Shown: one piece after another, positions 36,573 to 46,152 of the stretch
Numbering within the stretch: position 1 is the stretch's first letter
Layout: every line of letters starts with the position of its first letter
DNA from: Hyphomicrobium sp. 99
GTDB lineage: Bacteria > Pseudomonadota > Alphaproteobacteria > Rhizobiales > Hyphomicrobiaceae
NCBI RefSeq assembly: GCF_000384335.2
Contig: NZ_KQ031382.1
Coordinates: forward strand, 3,297,545-3,361,544
Direction: 5' to 3'
DNA: 64,000 nt
Made by a program: the position numbers and the translations under genes
Notes under the pieces: model-generated
Database searches by the model: none
Seen by the model: the letters and a program-made list of their open reading frames with translations, nothing else
Told to the model about the DNA's origin: nothing

Positions 36573-37475
36573 TTAGCTATTCGTATTTGCCATCGCATTC
36601 GGCCGGTTGAGCCACGCGACAAGTGTATATGAAATCAACATCAGCAGAAACCACGATCCGAGCTTGCCGATCCCGACGGGCTCCCAACCGTGCCGCTGGT
36701 GGGGATAGGCCCACGCTGCGGTGAACGTCCCGATATTCTCCGCAAGCCAGATAAAAACTGCGACCAGGAGAAGTCCAAGCAGCAGCGGCATGTGCCGGTG
36801 TACCTTCCAGATCTTGTAGTAGACCGTACACGGCCCGATCAGGATGATCGCCGCTGCAAACAGTATCGGCCGCGCATCCCACACATAGTGATGGCCAAAG
36901 AAGTTCGCATAGATCGCGACACTCAAAATCCCCAGCGCCCAAACGGGCGGATGCCGCGTAAACCGGAAATCGAAGAGCCGCCAGCACCGGGCAATATACG
37001 AACCGATCGCCGCATACATAAATCCGGTGAATAACGGAACGCCGCCGATACGAAGAAAACTGGGCTCAGGATAAAGCCACGAACCGACCGAAGTCTTGAA
37101 AACCTCCATAACCGTGCCGACGATATGGAAGATGCAAATGACCTTCACCTCGTCGATGGTCTCGAGCTTGAAAGTGACCATCAGGATTTGAATGAGCACA
37201 GCCGCGACGACGAGGAAATCATAACGCGCGAGCATCGCCCCTTTCGGATAGAGAAGATGCGTCGCGATCAGCAGCACCAACATCGACGCTCCGAAAAGAC
37301 AGGCCCACGCCTGTTTGACGCCAAAGCGAACGAACTCGTATGCAAAGTGAGCGCCACGCCCACGTGCCTCGGCCGCCTCCCCAAGCTCCGCTTCCCAATC
37401 GATGAAACGCGCGAGCGGCGCCCAGAGCCGAGCCGCACTCGTCTTAGGGTTCCTGTCGGAGACCTTGCGTTGCAT
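36573..37475 (-). CDS. DUF817 integral membrane protein
   Basis: 300 residues with about eight membrane spans. Characteristic segments: FAYEFVRFGVKQAWACLFGA, DFLVVAAVLIQILMVTFKLET, HIVGTVMEVFKTSVGSWLYPE, GVPLFTGFMYAAIGSYIARCWRLF and ENIGTFTAAWAYPHQ. These match DUF817. ATG 37475 chosen because upstream codons in the longer frame read as non-coding. Function unknown. Confidence 0.85.
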   Translation of the reverse strand: MQRKVSDRNPKTSAARLWAPLARFIDWEAELGEAAEARGRGAHFAYEFVRFGVKQAWACLFGASMLVLLIATHLLYPKGAMLARYDFLVVAAVLIQILMVTFKLETIDEVKVICIFHIVGTVMEVFKTSVGSWLYPEPSFLRIGGVPLFTGFMYAAIGSYIARCWRLFDFRFTRHPPVWALGILSVAIYANFFGHHYVWDARPILFAAAIILIGPCTVYYKIWKVHRHMPLLLGLLLVAVFIWLAENIGTFTAAWAYPHQRHGWEPVGIGKLGSWFLLMLISYTLVAWLNRPNAMANTNS

Positions 37476-37649
37476 GTCTGACCTTGGAAGAAGCGGTAAG
37501 GCGGGTTTACACATCAAGCCGAAGTTTGTGGCATTCTCGGCTCCGGAAGCGGCGTCCGGAAATGTCTTTGATTGACCGCCGCGTTTCCTCGTCCCCGCCA
37601 CGGGCATGCGCAATCCGCGGTGCCGCCGGAAACGACACAGGATGTCATC

Positions 37650-38114
37650 ATGGCCACGTCTCCGGCGCCGAACGCACATCCACAGGGCCATTCGCTCTTA
37701 CGGCTGACGTTGATGGGGTTGCTCGCCGCCATCATTTCCGCACTCATCCCCGCGACAACGATGCTGGCGCTGTCCGACTACCAATTTTACGCGAGTCCCC
37801 ATGTCGGCGAGGTCACGGGAACGGCCCTTCAGAATTACGCTGAAGATCTCCCGTCGGCTCTGGTGGCGGCATTCCTCTGGTATATTCCGATCGGCACATT
37901 CGTCTTTCCGCCGGTCGCGAAACTCGTCGGCGCGAACACGGGAAGCAGCCTGGCGAGGCTCATCAAGTTCATCGTGCTGGCAGCGGTCATCTGGCTGGTG
38001 GTTGGCGAGACAATCTACGTCGTGCTCTCGCCCCTCGCTCCAGCGCCGCCCGGCGTTCAGCAGAACGACCTGATCACCGCCGCTCTGAGCGGGGTGCTGT
38101 TCGCCGTCATTTAA
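37650..38114 (+). CDS. Four-span membrane protein, unknown
   Basis: 154 residues from an ATG with AGGAT upstream. Four hydrophobic helices, including LRLTLMGLLAAIISALIPAT and FIVLAAVIWLVVGETIYVVL, and a Pro-rich loop (SPLAPAPPGVQQND). No family recognised. It is divergent from DUF817. Confidence 0.6.
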   Translation: MATSPAPNAHPQGHSLLRLTLMGLLAAIISALIPATTMLALSDYQFYASPHVGEVTGTALQNYAEDLPSALVAAFLWYIPIGTFVFPPVAKLVGANTGSSLARLIKFIVLAAVIWLVVGETIYVVLSPLAPAPPGVQQNDLITAALSGVLFAVI

Positions 38115-38186
38115 CGACCTTCTGCTCCGTCGCAGAGACTACCTTCTCGGCCCAAGACCGAGTTGAAGCGCCACCTTCCCGCGCCG

Positions 38187-38268
38187 GGCGGCCGCCCCAA
38201 GCCCGCACCGGCGGCCGCCCCAGGCCCGCGCCTGGCGGCCGGCTCCGCGCAGCGGAGTCGCCAGGCGC
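38187..38268. repeat. 23-bp direct repeats leading into a 41-bp GCCGG hairpin element (38228-38268)
   Basis: GGCGGCCGCCCCA recurs at 38187 and 38210, and a third related unit begins the hairpin. The hairpin proper has outer arms GCGCCTGGCG and CGCCAGGCGC, the GCCGG bulge, inner arms CTCCG and CGGAG, and a single T. It sits just upstream of the large mutase subunit gene. Confidence 0.85.
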
Positions 38269-38382
38269 CAAGCAAGACGTCGCACGGCGATTGTCTGAGC
38301 ACCCGGTTTTGCCGTACCGTGCCCCGAACCAATCCCGGGACCAATCCAGGACCCATCCTCTCATACCGGATCAGTGCCCTAA

Positions 38383-40557
38383 ATGACGTCGATCCCGAAT
38401 TTCGCACAGGTGCCTCTCGACCCTCCCGCGACCGGAAAGCCGGCTGCGAAGGCAACCGCTCCAGAGGCGCCCGTCTGGGAAACCCCCGAAGGGATCCCGG
38501 TGAAGCCGGTCTTCACCGATGAGGATACGGCCGGTCTCGACTTTATCGACGGCCTGCCCGGCATCGCGCCCTACGTGCGGGGGCCCTATCCGGCGATGTA
38601 CGCACTGCAGCCCTGGACAGTCCGCCAATACGCCGGCTTCTCGACGGCGGAAGATTCGAACGCCTTCTATCGCCGCAACATCGCAGCCGGCCAGAAGGGC
38701 CTTTCCATCGCGTTCGATCTCGCGACCCATCGCGGCTACGATTCCGATCATCCGCGCGTGAAGGGCGACGTCGGCATGGCAGGCGTCGCGATCGATTCGA
38801 TCTACGACATGCGCGTTCTGTTCGACGGCATTCCGCTCCAGGACATGACCGTCTCGATGACCATGAACGGCGCCGTGCTTCCCATTCTCGCCCTCTTCAT
38901 CGTTGCGGGCGAAGAACAGGGCGTCTCGCCGCAAAAGCTCGCCGGAACCATTCAGAACGACATTCTGAAAGAGTTCATGGTGCGCAACACCTACATTTAT
39001 CCGCCTGCGCCATCGATGCGGATCGTGTCCGACATCTTCGCCTACACCAGCGCGAACATGCCGAAGTTCAATTCGATCTCGATTTCCGGCTATCACATGC
39101 AGGAAGCGGGTGCGACGGCCGACCTCGAACTCGGCTACACGATCGCCGACGGCATCGAATACGCGCGCGCAGGCGTTGCAGCCGGTCTCGATATCGACGC
39201 CTTCGCGCCGCGCCTCTCGTTCTTCTGGGCGATCGGCATGAATTACTTCATGGAGATCGCCAAGATGCGCGCCGCGCGTCTCCTTTGGGCGAAGCTCATC
39301 AAGGAAGAATTCAATCCGAAGGACGCACGCTCGCTGTCGCTGCGTACCCATTCGCAGACGTCCGGATGGTCGCTGACCGCGCAGGACATCTTCAACAACG
39401 CGACGCGCACGTGCCTCGAGGCGATGGCCGCAACGCAGGGCCACACGCAGTCGCTGCACACGAACGGCCTCGACGAGGCGATCGCATTGCCGACGGACTT
39501 TTCCGCCCGCATCGCCCGCAATACTCAGCTGCTGTTGCAGCAGGAAAGCGGCACCACACGCACCATCGATCCGTGGGGCGGCAGCCACTACGTTGAGCGG
39601 CTGACGTATGAACTCGCGAAAAAAGCCCTGACCCACATCGAGGAAGTCGAAGCGCAAGGCGGCATGGCGAAGGCGATCGCCGCCGGCATCCCGAAGCTCC
39701 GGATCGAAGAAGCCGCCGCCCGCACGCAGGCCCGCATCGACAGCGGCCGCCAGACGATCACGGGCGTCAACAAGTACCAGATCCAAGGCGACCGCGAGGT
39801 CAACTTCCTCAAAGTCGATAACCGCGCCGTGCGCGAAGCGCAGCTCGCGAAGCTTGATCGCCTGCGCAGCGAACGCGTCGAAAGCGACGTCGAAGACGCG
39901 CTGAACGCGTTGACGGAAGGCGCGAAGGGCAACGCCAATTTGCTCGATCTCGCGGTGCAGGCGGCGCGTAAGAAGGCGACCGTCGGCGAAATCTCCTACG
40001 CGCTCGAAAAAGTCTTCACCCGCCACAAGGCCGAAATCCGCGCCATCAGCGGCGTCTATAAGAAGGAAGCGGCGATGAACCCGAGCGTTGATCGCGTCAA
40101 GAAACTGGTCGAAGCCTTCGACAAGAACGACGGCCGCCGGCCGCGCATTCTCATCGCCAAGCTCGGTCAGGACGGTCATGACCGCGGGCAGAAGGTCATC
40201 GCGTCCGCGTTTGCCGATTTGGGCTTCGACGTCGATATCGGACCGCTGTTCGCAACGGCCGACGAAGCAGCCCGCCAAGCCGTCGAAAACGACGTGCACG
40301 TGGTCGGCGTGTCATCGCTGACCGCCGGACACCTGACGCTCGTGCCTGAGCTGAAAGCCGCACTCGACAAGGAAGGCCGCGGCGATATCATGATCGTCGT
40401 CGGCGGCGTCATCCCGCCGTCCGACTATGAGGAGCTTTTCCGCTCCGGCGCAAAAGCAGTGTTCGGCCCCGGCACCAACATCCCCGAAGCCGCCGCCGAT
40501 CTCGTTGAAAAGCTCAACGCCCAGTTGGGGTACGCGGACAAACAGGCGGCGGAGTAG
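38383..40557 (+). CDS. mutB: Methylmalonyl-CoA mutase, large (catalytic, B12-binding) subunit
   Basis: 724 residues. The barrel shows [37 protein letters not shown], and [19 protein letters not shown] with the active-site His. The C-terminal B12 domain has [16 protein letters not shown] (the DxHxxG base-off motif, His the cobalt ligand) and [16 protein letters not shown], then [11 protein letters not shown]. Complete and normal length. Downstream partner of the mutA product. Confidence 0.97.
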   Translation: MTSIPNFAQVPLDPPATGKPAAKATAPEAPVWETPEGIPVKPVFTDEDTAGLDFIDGLPGIAPYVRGPYPAMYALQPWTVRQYAGFSTAEDSNAFYRRNIAAGQKGLSIAFDLATHRGYDSDHPRVKGDVGMAGVAIDSIYDMRVLFDGIPLQDMTVSMTMNGAVLPILALFIVAGEEQGVSPQKLAGTIQNDILKEFMVRNTYIYPPAPSMRIVSDIFAYTSANMPKFNSISISGYHMQEAGATADLELGYTIADGIEYARAGVAAGLDIDAFAPRLSFFWAIGMNYFMEIAKMRAARLLWAKLIKEEFNPKDARSLSLRTHSQTSGWSLTAQDIFNNATRTCLEAMAATQGHTQSLHTNGLDEAIALPTDFSARIARNTQLLLQQESGTTRTIDPWGGSHYVERLTYELAKKALTHIEEVEAQGGMAKAIAAGIPKLRIEEAAARTQARIDSGRQTITGVNKYQIQGDREVNFLKVDNRAVREAQLAKLDRLRSERVESDVEDALNALTEGAKGNANLLDLAVQAARKKATVGEISYALEKVFTRHKAEIRAISGVYKKEAAMNPSVDRVKKLVEAFDKNDGRRPRILIAKLGQDGHDRGQKVIASAFADLGFDVDIGPLFATADEAARQAVENDVHVVGVSSLTAGHLTLVPELKAALDKEGRGDIMIVVGGVIPPSDYEELFRSGAKAVFGPGTNIPEAAADLVEKLNAQLGYADKQAAE

Positions 40558-40591
40558 TCCCCGCTTTTCCCTTTTACAAAAGGTACCCGTC

Positions 40592-40798
40592 ATGGCCTTC
40601 GACCAGCTCAAGCTGGAGATCTCGATGCTTCTCACCGAGATGCAGAACGAGCCCCAGGACAGACACGAAATTTATCTCTCGCTCAGAGAAAAGCTGAGCC
40701 AGATCAAAGCAACCGGCATGCCTCTGCCGGAGGATCTCGTGAAGCTCGAGCACGAGCTTGAAGAAGAATTCGCCAGCGAACAGCGAGACGGAGAATAA
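40592..40798 (+). CDS. Small helical protein downstream of mutB
   Basis: 68 residues, predicted helical: FDQLKLEISMLLTEMQNEP, DRHEIYLSLREKLSQIKATG and EDLVKLEHELEEEFA. The ATG has AAAAGG upstream and lies 34 bp after mutB, so it is probably cotranscribed. Unknown function; it could be a mutase-associated small protein, but that is only positional inference. Confidence 0.65.
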   Translation: MAFDQLKLEISMLLTEMQNEPQDRHEIYLSLREKLSQIKATGMPLPEDLVKLEHELEEEFASEQRDGE

Positions 40799-40850
40799 TA
40801 GCCCGTCCCACCGCCAAGCGGCCGCCTCGTCGCTCGGCCCCATCCCCACC

Positions 40851-41318
40851 GTCATCCCGGCGAAGAGCCTGCCCCGGCGAAGGCCGGGGCCGGGACCCAC
40901 GACAACGTGCAGCGCATTCTCATGTGCTGTCCGTGCGGAGCGAACCGCGTTTTCAGTTTCGTCGAAGCTTGTCTGGGTGCCGACCCCCGTCGGCATGACG
41001 ACGGTGGCGATGCTGAACCGCGGCAGAACCCAAAAATTCCGTCATCCCGGCGCAGAGCCTGCCCCGGCGAAGGCCGGGGCCGGGATCCACGACAACGTGC
41101 AGCGCATTCTCACGTCCTGTCCGTGCGGAGCGAACCGCGTTTTCAGTTTCGTCGAAGCTTGTCTGGGTGCCGACCCCCGTCGGCATGACGACGGTGGCGA
41201 TGCTGAACCGCGGCAGAACCCAAAAATTCCGTCATCCCGGCGAAGGCCGGGATCCGTCCAAGCCTCCGCATAGCGGTCGCTGATCGTCATCTGGGTGCCG
41301 GCCTACGCCGGCATGACG
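40851..41318. repeat. 190-bp tandem repeat array with GTCATCCCGGC ends
   Basis: Two near-identical 190-bp units start at 40851 and 41041, and a shorter diverged unit starts at 41231. Each contains the inverted pair GTCATCCCGGC and GCCGGCATGAC, as in the small palindromic repeats scattered in many alphaproteobacterial genomes, plus a private middle segment. Short frames across it are by-products of the repeat. Confidence 0.88.
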
Positions 41319-41330
41319 GAAAGTCCTGGC

Positions 41331-41921
41331 TTACTCCCCGTCGCCTTCTTCGCCCATGAACTTCTCGCTGGCGGTGAAGAGACCCATCTCTGGATTCTCA
41401 GCGCAGTAGGTCGCCATCTTGGTGACGCTCTCGCCAAACTTGTCCATATCGATGATCTTGCTCTTGGCGATGCTCGCATGATAGCCGGCGAGCCACATCA
41501 GGATCTGCCCGAGCCCATCTGTCTCGTCATCCTTGGTGGTGTTGACGGCCTCGCACTTCAGAATCGCCAAATCGATGGCTTTCGGCGTCTGGTCCGCGGA
41601 GTTCTCGCCCATGAATTTCTCGGACGCAGACATGACGCCGACATCAGGGTTCTGCCCGCAGAATTCGGTCGTCTTTGAAAACTCTTTCGACAGGTTGTCG
41701 AAATCGACGACCGTGCCCTGCTCCCCCGTCGCCTGATAGCCTGCCATCCAATAGAGAATGACGGTCGCGCCATATACCGCGACTTTGTCGGACGACTGCG
41801 CTTTGGCATTGAGGTCGCGACATGTCAGCGTCGAGGCGTCGATCTCTTCGGCCGAGGCGGAATTGAAAGACGTTGCGAGCAACAGCATGGCTGTCACCGC
41901 GCCGAGAAAAGTGCGCATCAT
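41331..41921 (-). CDS. Exported protein with two tandem HdeA/HdeB-like repeats
   Basis: 196 residues with a signal peptide (FLGAVTAMLLLATSFNSASA). Two homologous halves follow: repeat 1 has LTCRDLNA, VILYWMAGYQA and EFCGQNPDVGVMSASEKFMGE; repeat 2 has LKCEAVN, ILMWLAGYHAS and TYCAENPEMGLFTASEKFMGE. Each keeps a Cys pair that would form the HdeA disulfide. HdeA proteins are periplasmic acid chaperones; the likeness is by eye and the double arrangement is unusual. Confidence 0.78.
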   Translation of the reverse strand: MMRTFLGAVTAMLLLATSFNSASAEEIDASTLTCRDLNAKAQSSDKVAVYGATVILYWMAGYQATGEQGTVVDFDNLSKEFSKTTEFCGQNPDVGVMSASEKFMGENSADQTPKAIDLAILKCEAVNTTKDDETDGLGQILMWLAGYHASIAKSKIIDMDKFGESVTKMATYCAENPEMGLFTASEKFMGEEGDGE

Positions 41922-42215
41922 GGGTAGGCTCCGAGAATGACGATTTAGAGAGGCAGGCATGGCCGCTGAAAGGTCCACCTCGCACCTCGAACCGGACCCG
42001 CGTTGCGGAATGTCCTCCGAGTGCGAATCAGCGACGAAATCAAAATACAATAAGATGCATGCGCCGCGCATGTGAGAAATGCACGGAGCGAGCACGATGA
42101 TGCTCGGAGCCAATCACGAAGACAACCGCAGCGCGCAGGATTTTCAGAATGAAAAAGTATGCCGATCAATCGGCCGGCAACCGGCGCGCGAACTCCGCGC
42201 GCCGCAGGCGCAATA

Positions 42216-42650
42216 TTAGCGCTTACTCAGATTGAAAAACGCCGTGCCTGCTTCGCCCGAAAGCCGAACGCTCTGGCTCCGTCCATTGACAGTGATACGG
42301 ATCTGGCCGCCCGTATTGTATTGCTCATTGAAGAAGCTTCCGACGTAGCTATTTGCACCGACCCTGGTCAGTTCTGCGGACTGATCGACCCTGGCTGACG
42401 CTGTCGCGCACGACGCCGACATTATATAGCTCGTCGCGCCGGTCTTCGCGAAATGCGCTCGGCATCTTGCTGATTCCTTGGAGCCGGAAGAAAAGTTGAT
42501 CGAGCCATTCCCGGACCATGTTCCGACGAGTGTCGCGGCGTCTGCCCGCGCGGCGGTAAAGGCCGCCAAGCTCATACCCAGGGCTGCAGCAAGCGTTACG
42601 CCTATCGCCGATGCACGGTGCGTATTCCGAAGAAGTTCGCTCTGGATCAT
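42216..42650 (-). CDS. Small exported protein, beta-rich, unknown
   Basis: 144 residues. Signal peptide (IGVTLAAALGMSLAAFTAARADA). Mature part: LVGTWSGNGSINFSSGSKES, CRAHFAKTG, two Cys likely paired, FFNEQYNTGGQIRITVNG and a Ser-rich closing segment. It resembles small beta-barrel periplasmic proteins of Hyphomicrobiales. No function known. Confidence 0.7.
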   Translation of the reverse strand: MIQSELLRNTHRASAIGVTLAAALGMSLAAFTAARADAATLVGTWSGNGSINFSSGSKESARCRAHFAKTGATSYIMSASCATASARVDQSAELTRVGANSYVGSFFNEQYNTGGQIRITVNGRSQSVRLSGEAGTAFFNLSKR

Positions 42651-42968
42651 ATTTTACTCCATTGAGATCGGCGGGTGATCATCATAACGCACCACGATCC
42701 GTTTTGTGGCGTGGGAGCACGTAGGTATCGTCTCGATTTTCGTCAATTGGTTCGAACCCGGAAACCAGGAGTTTCGAGGGCCTTGCCGGTCCGGCTATAA
42801 GACGCATCACGAAAGCCCTCTCAGCGCCGCAATTCCGGAACCTCGCATGCGCACCGTGACGGTCCTACGACGACCCGCCAAGACTCCGGTTGTCATTCCG
42901 TTTGCGATGGTTGCGAGCGCCTTACCGGCTGATCTTGCCGTTTATGAAAAAGCGTGCTCAGCAATTTG

Positions 42969-43916
42969 ATGATGAAGACTCTCCCTGAATCGTTCCGCCC
43001 CTTCGATGCCCGCATGCTGAACGTCGGCGACCGGCATTGGATCTATGTCGAGGAGGTCGGCAAGAAAGGGGGACGTCCCATCGTCTTTCTGCACGGCGGG
43101 CCCGGAAGCGGCTCCCAGGCACTCCACCGAACACTGTTCGATCCGGCGCGCGATCACGTCTTTCTGATTGATCAGCGCGGCGCCGGCCGCAGCCATCCGT
43201 ATCTCTCTTGCGAAGCCAACACGACGAAACACCTGATCGCCGACCTGGAACGGGTTCGCGAGCATTTCGGTATCGAAAAGTGGCTGCTGGTCGGCGGCTC
43301 CTGGGGTTCGACCCTTGCCCTCGCCTACGCCGAGCAGCATCCCGGCAGAGTTTCGGGACTTGTTCTGCGCGCGATCTTTCTCGGCACGGACGAAGAGGTT
43401 CGCTGGGCCTTCGTTGATGGACCCAAGGTTTTCCGTCCTGAGCTGTTTGAGGCCTTCTGCAATCATCTCCCGCCCGGCGAGCGACACGATCCCCTCGCGG
43501 CCTACATCAGGCGATTGACCGATCCCGATCGCGCCGTGCAAACCCCATCTGCACACGTCTGGTTTGCCTACGAGCGCGCCTTGTCCGAACTAGCACCCAA
43601 ACACGCCGTCCTGCCGGAGAACGTCGCGAGCGACGCCCGCCTGCCCCCGACGTCCATCTTCGAGGCGCACTACATCAAGAACAGCTTCTTCCTGGAGCCC
43701 GGAGAACTGTTGGCAAACGCATCCCGGCTAGCAGGCATACCGGGCACCATCGTCCAGGGCCGATATGATCTTCTATGCCCACCGAAGAACGCTTATGCAC
43801 TCGCCGCCCGGTGGCCGGACGCCCATTTGGAGATCACCGATCACGCCGGACATTCGATGACGGAGCCGGGAGTCATGGCAGCCATGCGCCGCGCAATTGC
43901 GGACGATCATCGTTGA
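42969..43916 (+). CDS. pip: Proline iminopeptidase
   Basis: 315 residues, alpha/beta hydrolase of the S33 peptidase family. Motifs: FLHGGPGSGSQ (oxyanion), LIDQRGAGRSHPY, nucleophile VGGSWGSTLALAYAEQHP with Ser near residue 110, catalytic Asp in VQGRYDLLCPP, and the His in TDHAGHSM. Removes N-terminal proline from peptides. The ATG pair at 42969/42972 is preferred to a GTG at 42954. Confidence 0.93.
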   Translation: MMKTLPESFRPFDARMLNVGDRHWIYVEEVGKKGGRPIVFLHGGPGSGSQALHRTLFDPARDHVFLIDQRGAGRSHPYLSCEANTTKHLIADLERVREHFGIEKWLLVGGSWGSTLALAYAEQHPGRVSGLVLRAIFLGTDEEVRWAFVDGPKVFRPELFEAFCNHLPPGERHDPLAAYIRRLTDPDRAVQTPSAHVWFAYERALSELAPKHAVLPENVASDARLPPTSIFEAHYIKNSFFLEPGELLANASRLAGIPGTIVQGRYDLLCPPKNAYALAARWPDAHLEITDHAGHSMTEPGVMAAMRRAIADDHR

Positions 43917-44214
43917 TCCGCCAACGCCTTGCGCCCGCAAGGGCTTGAAAGATTTGCCGATATCGGCCGCGTCAGAGACGCACGCGGATCCGGAATTGCT
44001 TGACTTTTAATCCAAACGCCACGATACACCGCTCATTGCTCTTCGATGGCGCTCGGGTCCTCGTGCCACTTTAAGCGGTTCAATCACCGCGCTCGACCCT
44101 GCATTGAGATCAATCCTTATAGACAAGGCCGCACCCCGACAGCGCCGGTGTGGGCCATGGGACAAACCTCGGCACAGGATGCGCGGGGGGCGAAGCCCTT
44201 GGGACTTTTTCACT
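43917..44214. other. Intergenic region, nothing recognised
   Basis: About 300 bp between the iminopeptidase and the helicase. It may carry a leader of the helicase gene, as leaders of cold-induced DEAD-box genes are often long, but no box or hairpin could be supported. Confidence 0.4.
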
Positions 44215-46014
44215 TTGACAACACAGACTTTCGAGGCTTTCGGATTTGCCGAGCCTCTTTCGCGTGCCCTTACGCAATGCGGGTACACGACGCCGACTCC
44301 TATTCAGCAGCAGGCACTCCCGCCGCAGCTGGAAGGCCGCGACCTCCTCGGCATGGCCGAGACGGGTTCAGGTAAAACCGCAACCTTTCTTATTCCGATC
44401 CTGAACAAGATTGCTGCAGAGGGACTCGAGCCGGGCTGGAAGCAAGTCGTTGCTTTGATCCTCGCGCCGACCCGCGAGCTTGCAGTCCAGATCGATCAGG
44501 AAGTTGCAAAACTTGCGCGTAACATGAACATCCGCCGCGCGGTCGTTCTTGGCGGCGTGAGCAAGGGCCCGCAGATCAACGCGCTGAAGCGCGGCGTTCA
44601 TGTCCTTGTTGCGACCCCGGGCCGTCTGCTCGATCACGTCAACATGAGAAGCTGCGATCTTTCCGGCGTGCAGACGCTGGTCATCGACGAAGCCGATCGC
44701 ATGTTCGACATGGGCTTCATCCGCGACATCAACAAGATCGTTTCGCTGATCCCGCAGAAGCGTCGTACCGCACTGTTTTCGGCGACGATGCCCACCGAGA
44801 TCAAGAAGTTCGCCTACGACATTCTGCAGGACCCCTACCGCATCGACCTGTCGTCGAAGACCATCGTCGTCGATCGGATCGATCAGAAGGTCATGATGGT
44901 CAGGTCGGCTGAGAAGCAGAGCCGCCTCCACACCATTCTTGCCGACGAAGAAGCCAAGCGCGTCATCGTCTTCACGAGAACGAAGCGTGGCGCGGACCGC
45001 GTTGCCGACCGGCTTGCGATGGCGGGCATCAGCTCGTCTGCATTCCACGGCAACAAGGCTCAAAACGCCCGTCAGCGCGCACTCAACGATTTCACGTTGG
45101 GACACATCCGCGTTCTCGTGGCGACCGACATCGCCGCCCGCGGTATCGACGTTTCGAACATCACGCACGTCGTCAACTTCGATATGCCGCTCGATCCGGA
45201 AACCTACGTGCACCGCGTCGGCCGTACGGCCCGTAAGGGCACGACGGGCATCGCGATCTCGCTGTGCGATCCGTCAGAGCGTGGCGAAATCCGCGCCATC
45301 GAGAAGATGATGAAGCAGCCGATCGTCGTTATCGACGATATCGGCGGCGAAGTCCTCCCGATGCCGGAACGACGCCGTGACGACGACGCTCCGCGCCGCT
45401 CAGGCCCACCTCGCGCGGCTCGCGGTGGCGAAGGCCATCGTGGTCGTCCGGGCTTCCAGGGCGGAGCCGGCCGGCCCCGTTCCGAGCGTCCGGCTGGTGA
45501 TCGCCCCCGTCCAGAACGTAGACCCTACGATCCCGCAGCCTCGATCGCGGGCCCCTCGGCGGAAGGTGCTGCCAAATTTGGCGTCGCTGACCGGCGCTCG
45601 GCCGACCGTCCCCGTCAGGATGGCCCCCATCGCGGCCCGCGTCAGGGTGAGCAGCGTCAGGGCGAACATCGCGCAGGCGGACATCGCCAGGGCGAACACC
45701 GCCCAGGTGCACCGCGCGGCGAGCATCGCGGCGAATATCGTGGAGACGCCCGCCCGGCACGTCATGCCGATGGTGCGCGTCACGCAGATGGCGTCCGTCA
45801 TGCAGATGGCGCTCGCCCGGACCGCAACCATGGCCCAGCCGGACGTCATCGTGACGAAACCGGCACTGCCAAGCGCGAAGGCGGACACGGACCGAGAAAG
45901 CCCCATCATGGCGGCGGCGAAGGCCGTCCCACATGGAAGGGCGGATCGGACGCTCCGAAATTCATGAAGCGCCGTGAAGACGGTGATCGCAACCGCGATC
46001 GTACCGCGCGCTAA
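44215..46014 (+). CDS. DEAD-box RNA helicase (RhlE-like) with an RG/HADGAR-rich tail
   Basis: 599 residues from a TTG (LTTQTFEAFGFAEPLSRAL, the usual opening). Core motifs are all present: Q motif YTTPTPIQQQALP, Walker A MAETGSGKT, PTRELAVQ, TPGRLLDH, DEADRMFDMGF, SAT, and VATDIAARGIDV with HRVGRTARKG. From about residue 395 an RG-, Gln- and His-rich tail begins, with repeats such as RQGEHR and HADGAR. Acts in RNA unwinding, ribosome assembly or decay. ATG 44179 is an alternative start. Confidence 0.93.
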   Translation: MTTQTFEAFGFAEPLSRALTQCGYTTPTPIQQQALPPQLEGRDLLGMAETGSGKTATFLIPILNKIAAEGLEPGWKQVVALILAPTRELAVQIDQEVAKLARNMNIRRAVVLGGVSKGPQINALKRGVHVLVATPGRLLDHVNMRSCDLSGVQTLVIDEADRMFDMGFIRDINKIVSLIPQKRRTALFSATMPTEIKKFAYDILQDPYRIDLSSKTIVVDRIDQKVMMVRSAEKQSRLHTILADEEAKRVIVFTRTKRGADRVADRLAMAGISSSAFHGNKAQNARQRALNDFTLGHIRVLVATDIAARGIDVSNITHVVNFDMPLDPETYVHRVGRTARKGTTGIAISLCDPSERGEIRAIEKMMKQPIVVIDDIGGEVLPMPERRRDDDAPRRSGPPRAARGGEGHRGRPGFQGGAGRPRSERPAGDRPRPERRPYDPAASIAGPSAEGAAKFGVADRRSADRPRQDGPHRGPRQGEQRQGEHRAGGHRQGEHRPGAPRGEHRGEYRGDARPARHADGARHADGVRHADGARPDRNHGPAGRHRDETGTAKREGGHGPRKPHHGGGEGRPTWKGGSDAPKFMKRREDGDRNRDRTAR

Positions 46015-46022
46015 ATTGCTTC

Positions 46023-46063
46023 GGCCCTGGCGGCCGGCTCTCCGGAGGAGAGTCGCCAGGGCC
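46023..46063. repeat. 41-bp GCCGG hairpin element downstream of the helicase
   Basis: Outer arms GGCCCTGGCG and CGCCAGGGCC, GCCGG bulge, inner arms CTCTCC and GGAGAG around GGA, single T. Same length and order as the copies at 19990 and 38228. Confidence 0.88.
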
Positions 46064-46066
46064 AAA

Positions 46067-46100
46067 CAAAAAGCCCGGCCCATAAAAAAGGCCGGGCTTA
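46067..46100 (-). terminator. Rho-independent terminator after the Spy-like gene
   Basis: Minus-strand AAGCCCGGCC-TTTTTTATG-GGCCGGGCTTTTTG: 9-10 bp stem and T tail between convergent genes. Confidence 0.8.
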
Positions 46101-46152
46101 TTCGTGCCCGGCAAGTTGGGGAACCGTGAAAGTCCGTCAGCTTGAGCTTGGC

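Noticed and set aside
38371..40299. 642-codon frame opposite mutB
   Set aside because: Shadow of the mutase gene, compositionally biased.
40758..41273. Repeated 'protein' frames across the 190-bp tandem units
   Set aside because: The same peptide segments recur only because the DNA repeats; palindromic repeat sequence, not genes.
42740..42765. GGTTCGAACCCGG resembling a tRNA T-arm
   Set aside because: No acceptor stem, anticodon arm or D-arm could be fitted around it.
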